A stretch of 47,140 nucleotides of DNA from Bacteroidales bacterium. GTDB lineage: Bacteria > Bacteroidota > Bacteroidia > Bacteroidales > Marinilabiliaceae. A program made the translations under genes and the position numbers. Of the stretch, positions 41,866 to 47,140 are shown piece by piece; position 1 is the first letter of the stretch, and each line of letters starts with the position of its first letter. The notes under the pieces were generated by a model. That model made no database searches. It worked only from the letters and a program-made list of their open reading frames with translations, and was not told the origin of the DNA. The stretch lies in contig JALEMI010000064.1 in assembly GCA_022768325.1 (NCBI GenBank), forward strand, positions 1 to 47,140. The letters run 5' to 3'.

Positions 41866-42573
41866 ATGACAGAAGGAAAATCAAGAATATTAGTCGTAGA
41901 CGACGAGCAAGACATTTGCGACATCTTGAGCTTCAACATAAAGACGGCAGGATATGACGTCATGACCGTAAACTCGGGCGAAGAGGCAATTGAAAAAATC
42001 AGGAGGGCCACGGACAAGCCCTTTGACCTAATCCTCCTCGACGTCATGATGGGCGGAATGTCGGGCTTCGAGATGGCGCAAATCTTGAAGAGCGACCCGG
42101 CGACAGCGGACATCGCCATCATATTCCTCACGGCCAAGGGCACTCAAAACGACACGATAACCGGCCTCAACATTGGGGCCGACGACTACATCTCGAAGCC
42201 CTTCTCGCTTCAGGAAGTCATGCTGCGCATAAGAGCCGTATTGCGACGGACTAAGAGCGACGCGACATCGTCCAGCAAAACAAACACATTGACATACAAG
42301 ACCTTGTCGATTGACCAGGACAGGAAGACGGTCTGCATTGACGGCGAAGAGATTGCCGTGACGAAGACTGAATATGAGATATTGCGGCTATTCCTGATGC
42401 AAAAGGGGCGAGTCTTGTCGCGTCAGGACCTAATAGAAAAGGCATGGCCGGACGACGTGATGGTGTCGGACCGCACGGTGGACGTGAACATCACGCGAAT
42501 CCGCAAAAAGGTTGGACGATATGCCGACAACATCGTCACAAGACTTGGATTTGGCTACATATTTGAGGAATAG
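41866..42573 (+). CDS. OmpR/PhoB-family response regulator
   Basis: Predicted 235 residues. The receiver domain, residues 1-120, has the acidic pair VDDEQD, phospho-acceptor Asp59 (LLDVMM), Thr/Ala at FLTAKG and Lys111 in SKPF. The winged-helix DNA-binding domain, about 140-235, has LSIDQDRKTV, LTKTEYEIL-like TKTEYEILRLF, RQDLIEKAWP, VDVNITRIRKKVG and TRLGFGYIFEE. It forms a two-gene operon with the kinase (stop 42573, kinase ATG 42578). The kinase sensor resembles PhoR and the divergent gene is a phosphate transporter, so a PhoB role is likely. Sequence alone does not settle the signal. Confidence 0.9.
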   Translation: MTEGKSRILVVDDEQDICDILSFNIKTAGYDVMTVNSGEEAIEKIRRATDKPFDLILLDVMMGGMSGFEMAQILKSDPATADIAIIFLTAKGTQNDTITGLNIGADDYISKPFSLQEVMLRIRAVLRRTKSDATSSSKTNTLTYKTLSIDQDRKTVCIDGEEIAVTKTEYEILRLFLMQKGRVLSRQDLIEKAWPDDVMVSDRTVDVNITRIRKKVGRYADNIVTRLGFGYIFEE

Positions 42574-42577
42574 GGAC

Positions 42578-43993
42578 ATGACGATACCAAAACTACACGT
42601 TGGGCAGAGGCTTTTCCTCTGCGTTCTGAGCATCTTCGTAATCTTTGCCGCCTCGCTGATCCTCTTTCAGCAGAGCCGTGAACGGCAGTATAAACGCGAC
42701 GCGCTGAACTCGCAGCTTCAAGAGTATAACTATCGCATTTTTAGCGAGATGGAGCGCAAGGGCATGGACTTTGCGTCGGCAAACAACACCCTCGAAACAT
42801 TCCCTAACGACAACCTTCGCCTGACAATAATTGGCGAAAACGGAAACGTACTCTTAGACAGCGAGCATGGTGAGATTGCGACCATGACGAATCATAGCGA
42901 CCGAATTGAGATACGCGAGGCGAAAAAGAACGGCGCAGGCAGCGACTACGACAGGAACAGCACCACGACGGGAAGGAAATATTTCTACTCGGCAACGTAT
43001 TTCCCCACAGCCAAAGTGTTTGTGCGCACCGCCCTACCCTACGACGACGAATTGGCAGACAACCTCAAGGCCGACCAGCACTACATTTGGGTAGCCCTCT
43101 TCCTCTTAGGGCTGCTCTCATTAATATTGTGGCAATTTCTTGTCCGCCTGGGTAACAATATTGAGAACCTGCAGAAATTTGCCATTAAGGTGGACCGGAA
43201 TGAGAGCCTTACGGAGAGAGACATAGAATCCTTTCACAAAGACGAGCTTGGCGACATTGCCAAACGGATTGTAAGGCTTTACAAAAGACTGACCGAAACG
43301 CAGGAGCAGCAGACGAGGCTGAAAAAAGAGCTTACGCAAAACGTGGCGCACGAGCTAAAGACCCCCGTAGCGAGCATACACGGCTACATGGAGACCCTCC
43401 TAACGAACCCGGACATCCCGCAAGAGACAAGGCTTCAATTCATGGAGCGATGCTTTGTGCAGACCAAGAGGCTGAGCTCCCTGATTCAGGACATATCGAC
43501 ACTGAACAAACTTGACGACAAGGAGAGCGAGACATTGAGCGACGAGCCAGTGGACATATCGGCCGTTATTGCCACCATCATGAACGACACGGCACTCCAA
43601 CGGAGCGAGCGCAAGATGGAGTTTTGCAACAAACTGCCCCAAGGGGTCGTTGTGCGTGGCGAATATTCCCTTATTTACAGCATATTCCGCAACCTTACGG
43701 ACAACGCCATAGCATACGCTGGCGACAGCACGACGATTACCCTCCAGGGGCATGAGACGCGCACATCGTGGTTCTTTGAGTTCTCGGACAACGGCGTGGG
43801 AGTGCCCGAAAAGTGCCTGCCACGGCTATTTGAACGATTCTATCGCGTAGACAAGGGCAGAAGCAGATCCATGGGTGGGACGGGTCTTGGCTTGGCAATT
43901 GTAAAGAACGCCATACTGCGGCATGGCGGGACGATAAGCGCCATGAATCGCAGAGGTGGCGGATTGATATTCTTATTCTCGCTGAAAAAGTAG
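42578..43993 (+). CDS. PhoR-like membrane sensor histidine kinase
   Basis: Predicted 471 residues from ATG 42578, four bases after the regulator stop. An earlier in-frame ATG would overlap the regulator gene and lacks support. Transmembrane helix 1 is at about 11-30 and helix 2 at about 169-189. The extracytoplasmic sensor between them contains LRLTIIGENGNVLLDSE and TNHSDRIEI, the pattern of PhoR/WalK-type sensors. A HAMP linker follows. The H-box is NVAHELKTP with His258. The N-box is NLTDNAIAY, and G-boxes are FSDNGVGVP, FERFYRVDKGRS and GTGLGLAIVK. It would phosphorylate the adjacent PhoB-like regulator. The kinase call is firm, and the phosphate signal is inferred. Confidence 0.9.
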   Translation: MTIPKLHVGQRLFLCVLSIFVIFAASLILFQQSRERQYKRDALNSQLQEYNYRIFSEMERKGMDFASANNTLETFPNDNLRLTIIGENGNVLLDSEHGEIATMTNHSDRIEIREAKKNGAGSDYDRNSTTTGRKYFYSATYFPTAKVFVRTALPYDDELADNLKADQHYIWVALFLLGLLSLILWQFLVRLGNNIENLQKFAIKVDRNESLTERDIESFHKDELGDIAKRIVRLYKRLTETQEQQTRLKKELTQNVAHELKTPVASIHGYMETLLTNPDIPQETRLQFMERCFVQTKRLSSLIQDISTLNKLDDKESETLSDEPVDISAVIATIMNDTALQRSERKMEFCNKLPQGVVVRGEYSLIYSIFRNLTDNAIAYAGDSTTITLQGHETRTSWFFEFSDNGVGVPEKCLPRLFERFYRVDKGRSRSMGGTGLGLAIVKNAILRHGGTISAMNRRGGGLIFLFSLKK

Positions 43994-44012
43994 GCATCCG
44001 GGGACAGAACGA

Positions 44013-44060
44013 AAAAAAAGGCATCCGCCTAACTTGAAGATTTGACGGATGCCTTTTTTT
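44013..44060. terminator. Bidirectional terminator between the kinase gene and rplS
   Basis: A perfect 15-pair stem: AAAAAAAGGCATCCG (44013-44027) with CGGATGCCTTTTTTT (44046-44060). It has T tracts on both strands. A third copy of GGCATCCG overlaps the kinase stop (43993-44000) and could compete for pairing. Confidence 0.9.
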
Positions 44061-44078
44061 GATCTTGAAGTTGGAGAA

Positions 44079-44426
44079 TTATCTCCTCTTCTCCTTGATG
44101 CGGGCCTTCTTGCCGGTGAGACCGCGGAGATAGTAGAGGCGAGCCCTACGAACCTTGCCGATGCGGTCGACGGTGACCTTGTCGATGAAAGGCGAGTTCA
44201 TCGGGAAGATACGCTCGACACCGATGCCATTGGAGATCTTGCGGACGGTGAAGCGCTTGCCAACACCTTCGCCCTTGATCTGGATAACTACGCCCTTGAA
44301 GACCTGAATACGCTCCTTGTTACCCTCCTTGATCTTGTAGGAGACGGAAACAGAGTCGCCAGACTTGAAAGAAGGCAACTCGACGCCACTCTTGAAGGCG
44401 TCTTGAGCAATCTTGATTAAATCCAT
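44079..44426 (-). CDS. rplS: 50S ribosomal protein L19
   Basis: Predicted 115 residues, the standard size. Family motifs include [51 protein letters not shown], and [17 protein letters not shown] at the C-terminus. It sits at the interface with 16S rRNA in the 50S subunit. It is monocistronic here, outside the usual trmD-linked operon, with its own promoter and a leader of about 80 bases. Codon choice is highly biased, as expected for a ribosomal protein. Confidence 0.98.
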   Translation of the reverse strand: MDLIKIAQDAFKSGVELPSFKSGDSVSVSYKIKEGNKERIQVFKGVVIQIKGEGVGKRFTVRKISNGIGVERIFPMNSPFIDKVTVDRIGKVRRARLYYLRGLTGKKARIKEKRR

Positions 44427-44460
44427 TGTTTTGTTTAGAACAATATGGGTTTTACGATAA

Positions 44461-44519
44461 CGCAGTATTCGCCGACACCCTTGTTCGACCAGAGACTGCG
44501 CAGAACGGGGACAAAGTTA
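44461..44519 (-). promoter_or_regulatory. rplS promoter and leader hairpin
   Basis: The minus strand reads TAACTTTG at 44512-44519, an exact TAnnTTTG. Downstream of it a 6-base stem (44495-44500 with 44461-44466, CGCAGT/ACTGCG) closes a 28-base loop region in the leader. A leader fold could serve L19 autoregulation, but no known motif is recognised. Confidence 0.5.
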
Positions 44520-44547
44520 ATTATTTAATTGACATAGTGTTGCGTCA

Positions 44548-46416
44548 CTACTTGAAATATTTGTTGAGTTCGTTCATGGCATCGTTAAACTCTTTGGCTG
44601 GAAGTTTGTAACCGTTAACGGGGTTTAGATTGGCGTCGTAGACATCGAGTGCGCCGTCGGCGGTCTTTTCGAGGATTGAATCGCCCTCGATAATGAAGGC
44701 GTAATTAAGATTTGAGCCGACGACGTGCCAACGTCTTGGCACAGAATCTGTTAGGACATGGCCTGCTGAGTAGTCGGAGATGTCGTTGCGGACACCAAGA
44801 TAGCGGCTCATGAGAGTTGCGGCGATGTCGTAGTGGGTTGTGCGGTGGGTGAACTTGTGGGGCTGCTGCATATCGGGGAAATGGCAAATTAGCGGCACAC
44901 CAATCTGATGGAGGGAGAAATTGCCATTATGGCCCCAATAGTTCTTGTGATTCTCGTTGAACTCTTGGCTATGGTCGCCAGTTAGGACGACTATCGTGCT
45001 ATCCATGAGGCCTTTACGTTCGAGAGCGTCGAACACTCGGCTCATGATTTCGTCATCTTGATTACACGTATTGCGATACAGATTCCAGAAGGGCTCGGGA
45101 TCGAGGTCATTATTGAGCTTTGTGTAGTCGGCGTATTCCCATGCGGGTTGGAACTTAACATTCTTATCCTTAGGGAGTTGGAAACTGTGAGGGAGGTCGA
45201 AGAACAAGAACGAGAAGAATGGGGCGGACGTGTCGGTCCTTGCCTCAAGATCGGCTAAGAAATTGTCGGCCAAGCGGTTGTCTCGCTCAATGACTGACTC
45301 ACCCTCGGTTTTGATATTGAGGTTGGGGACATTGGAGAACAGCACCCTTGCAAAAGGAGGGTCTGTCAATGGGGCACTTGGGTAAACCTGGAAATCGTAG
45401 CCAAGCTCAAGAAGCCTGTCGACGAGGGGTGGCGTGATATGGGATGCCTCGAAAGCCTCCCAATAATAGCACGGGAGGCCGTAGAAAACGCCAAAGACAC
45501 CACTCTGCGTACCGTTGCTGCCGCTTACGTGATTGGCGAACCATTGATTCTTCTGAGCGAAGTCGTAGGCCGTCGGCATACACTCGGGCGTGAAGGCTCG
45601 GCGATTCCACGAGTCGATGAGAATGAAGATGATATTGGGCAGCTTCTCGGGACGGACATTGTCAAAAGGTCGCAGAGGGTATTGAATATCAGAGCTTTGG
45701 GTATGAGCGGACGCCAATTTGCGATAATCGTCTGGAGCAACGAAGCCATGTCGGACCATGAAGCCGTAGGCCGTCATTGGGAAATAGTAGGGAATTAGCT
45801 TTGCGCTCTTGACGACAGACTGGTGCTGCATATAGGACGCGTAAACATGCCATCCGTGAGCAAAAAGCGTACATGCCACGAAAACCGACACAACAGGAAC
45901 GGCAAAAGCCTTGCGGAACTTCCGCCACACGAAGGACGAAACCCACCAAAGACCCGTCACCACCGCAGACAACAGCACAAACATGACGCCCTCCTTGACG
46001 TAGAGCATCGTATCGAAAGTGAAAATCTCGGCCGCACTATCGCCAAAGAACATATTGAGAATGAAGCCATTAATATGGAAGCGGTACAGCGCAAAGACCT
46101 GCTCGTTGACGTAGCACAAAATGCACAATGCGACGACCAGCACGATGTGGACGACAGTGGCGACACGCGGAAGACGCACGGCCGCAAAAATCAGGTATAC
46201 AAGAAACGGAATCAGCGCCACTTGCGACGCATGACTAATGGTTGACGCTATGAAGAAACACCACCCCTCAAAATCCATAAGTTCGGCAATGGAATTACCG
46301 AACATATAGCTAACGAATTGAAAAGCAATGACAAAAGCGGAAATAGCGTAGAACAAGAAACCACGCTTTAAGGAGTCGCGAAAAGATTCGTCCTTAATTG
46401 AACAAGATTTAGTCAC
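44548..46416 (-). CDS. YejM/PbgA-like inner-membrane protein with sulfatase-fold domain (DUF3413-like)
   Basis: Predicted 622 residues. Five hydrophobic helices lie in about residues 15-190, followed by a periplasmic alkaline-phosphatase/sulfatase-fold domain from about 255 (NIIFILIDSWNRRAF). The stretch SGSNGTQSGVFGVFYGLPCYYWEA corresponds to the nucleophile loop; VVLTGDHSQEF and HNGNFSLHQIGVPLI are the metal-site loops. The layout and loop match YejM/PbgA, which in enterobacteria senses lipopolysaccharide and tunes its synthesis, rather than true sulfatases. Candidate nucleophile Thr/Ser is present, so phosphotransfer to lipid or glycan is also possible. A near -7 box (TATCTTTC, 46440-46447) is upstream. 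No LPS genes flank it. Confidence 0.8.
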   Translation of the reverse strand: MTKSCSIKDESFRDSLKRGFLFYAISAFVIAFQFVSYMFGNSIAELMDFEGWCFFIASTISHASQVALIPFLVYLIFAAVRLPRVATVVHIVLVVALCILCYVNEQVFALYRFHINGFILNMFFGDSAAEIFTFDTMLYVKEGVMFVLLSAVVTGLWWVSSFVWRKFRKAFAVPVVSVFVACTLFAHGWHVYASYMQHQSVVKSAKLIPYYFPMTAYGFMVRHGFVAPDDYRKLASAHTQSSDIQYPLRPFDNVRPEKLPNIIFILIDSWNRRAFTPECMPTAYDFAQKNQWFANHVSGSNGTQSGVFGVFYGLPCYYWEAFEASHITPPLVDRLLELGYDFQVYPSAPLTDPPFARVLFSNVPNLNIKTEGESVIERDNRLADNFLADLEARTDTSAPFFSFLFFDLPHSFQLPKDKNVKFQPAWEYADYTKLNNDLDPEPFWNLYRNTCNQDDEIMSRVFDALERKGLMDSTIVVLTGDHSQEFNENHKNYWGHNGNFSLHQIGVPLICHFPDMQQPHKFTHRTTHYDIAATLMSRYLGVRNDISDYSAGHVLTDSVPRRWHVVGSNLNYAFIIEGDSILEKTADGALDVYDANLNPVNGYKLPAKEFNDAMNELNKYFK

Positions 46417-46690
46417 AGTATTGTAATAGATTCCCTATCGAAAGATACTCAGGGGAACGAATCCAACCTTTGCCCCCGAATAGAGAAAATTTGAAATAAT
46501 GCGATGAAGACCGTAATAAAAAGTACCCTAACAAGCCCTCGAATGCCCTACTCCTACAAGTATGTAGTTCCAGAAAGAACAGCGCGTCCGCATACGCGGC
46601 CACTGTTGTCCCGCCATATCTTGGGAATTGTCAGGAGACGAAATTAGGAAATCTGACGGACAAGCGCAAGGGGAATGAAGAGGGCGGGAA

Positions 46691-46858
46691 ATGTGCCATT
46701 GCGCCTATGGCGAGGAGGAGGTTATACGCCAGGCGACGGGCGACAAGGTCACGCGCCAAACGCCCACCGACAACGCCAAGCTCGCACAAGCGAGAGCGAG
46801 GGCCTCAAAGACCGCGGCGGCGGCAGAAATCAAGAATATGAGAACAAGGAGGCAATAA
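46691..46858 (+). CDS. Possible small protein of 55 residues, hypothetical
   Basis: ATG 46691 to TAA 46856-46858. The product is basic and helical (VIRQATGDKVTRQ, AKLAQARARASKTAAAAEIKNM), ending RTRRQ, with a CHC motif at residues 2-4. Its composition is more protein-like than the overlapping longer frame on the same strand. There is no family match and no clear ribosome site, so it may be chance in a GC-rich stretch. Confidence 0.25.
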   Translation: MCHCAYGEEEVIRQATGDKVTRQTPTDNAKLAQARARASKTAAAAEIKNMRTRRQ

Positions 46859-46917
46859 AAAATTTCCCCAACACCAAAGGCGAAGGGGATATATCTTTAG
46901 ACCAACACACAAAAAAT

Positions 46918-47091
46918 ATGCGCATAGTCATTAGTATCAGTGAGAAAGACCTTAGAAGCGTAACTCCTCATCCCGAGTTTCAAGCGCTAGGACAAAATAG
47001 TGTTCCCTTTCCAACGAGCCGCCGTGGCACTCATGTGACTCAACGGCGAACTAAGTGCCTTTCTAGTATCAAAGATACGAAAGGGGGATGA
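46918..47091 (+). CDS. Possible small protein of 57 residues, hypothetical
   Basis: ATG 46918 to TGA. It begins MRIVISISEKDLRS and is preceded at 46892-46899 by TATCTTTA, a near -7 box at a suitable distance for a short leader. The second half is low in hydrophobic residues (TSRRGTHVTQRRT), which argues against a folded protein. No family is recognised. It may instead be leader DNA of a gene beyond the window. Confidence 0.2.
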   Translation: MRIVISISEKDLRSVTPHPEFQALGQNSVPFPTSRRGTHVTQRRTKCLSSIKDTKGG

Positions 47092-47140
47092 AAAATCGCA
47101 AGGGAATAATAAAAAGAGAAGAGCAAGCATAAAAGTCGCC

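Larger units (their letters stand above)
46417..47140. other. Right-end region without a recognisable gene
   Basis: About 720 bases. Visible items: inverted repeats AACAG/CTGTT with CGCG/CGCG between (near 46577-46606); a GC-rich stretch at 46700-46830 unlike its AT-rich flanks; the near -7 box TATCTTTA at 46892-46899 on the plus strand; and a hairpin near 47062-47086 (CTTTC..GTATC with GATACGAAAG). Two short plus-strand ORFs are listed separately. The last 50 bases are purine-rich and may lead into the next gene beyond the edge. Confidence 0.4.

Noticed and set aside
46675-47091. A 138-residue plus-strand ORF at the right end
   Set aside because: The first 80 residues are low in hydrophobics and rich in Gly/Arg/Gln in a GC-rich patch, with a more protein-like frame overlapping. 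Only the final 57 residues were kept, as a weak candidate.

Overview
The window looks like chromosomal DNA of a gut or rumen-type member of the Bacteroidales. The evidence is TonB-dependent receptors, many lipoproteins with an L-[ST]-[SA]-C lipobox, a BACON domain, Bacteroidetes-style -7 promoter boxes (TAnnTTTG), weak Shine-Dalgarno sites, a tRNA without an encoded CCA end, and a transporter-type (XylE) isomerase pathway for xylose. I cannot assign a genus. No insertion sequence, phage, CRISPR array or rRNA gene is visible.

Layout. 1-2000 (+): tail of an unknown gene, a membrane-domain/Nudix fusion and a short-chain dehydrogenase, closed by a two-way terminator. 2019-7393 (-): a tight operon of a 1013-residue TPR protein, an outer-membrane beta-barrel and a SixA-like phosphohistidine phosphatase. 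7452-14065: an orphan ATP-grasp-like protein (+) converging on a THUMP-like methyltransferase, which shares an ATGA overlap with a giant 1421-residue 2-hydroxyacyl-CoA dehydratase activase-type protein (-). 14322-19851 (+): a xylose cluster made of a GntR/LacI-type chimeric regulator, xylulokinase, xylose isomerase and xylose MFS transporter, with a terminator hairpin between the last two genes. 19929-25281 (-): exported oligoendopeptidase F, an unknown lipoprotein, YggS, DUF1015 and a DUF4332-like helix-hairpin-helix protein. 25320-30000 (-): a TonB receptor with an unusual helical insertion, a fibronectin-like surface lipoprotein and tRNA-Arg(ACG). 30078-30255 (-) has the marks of an unidentified structured RNA ending in an intrinsic terminator. 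htpG (+) follows, behind an unusual repeat-rich promoter region.

The most interesting block is 32726-43993. It holds a PhoB-like regulator and a PhoR-like sensor kinase (+), divergent from a PiT phosphate transporter with a long helical C-terminal domain. Next to these, on the same strand as PiT, are a TonB receptor, a large surface lipoprotein and a BACON-domain secreted DNA/RNA endonuclease. Read together they suggest a phosphate-responsive system that digests extracellular nucleic acid, imports fragments across the outer membrane and takes up the released phosphate. This is inference from content and adjacency, supported by similar repeat sequences in the two control regions. The window ends with rplS (L19), a YejM/PbgA-like membrane sulfatase-fold protein, and about 720 bases with no recognisable gene and only two weak small ORFs.
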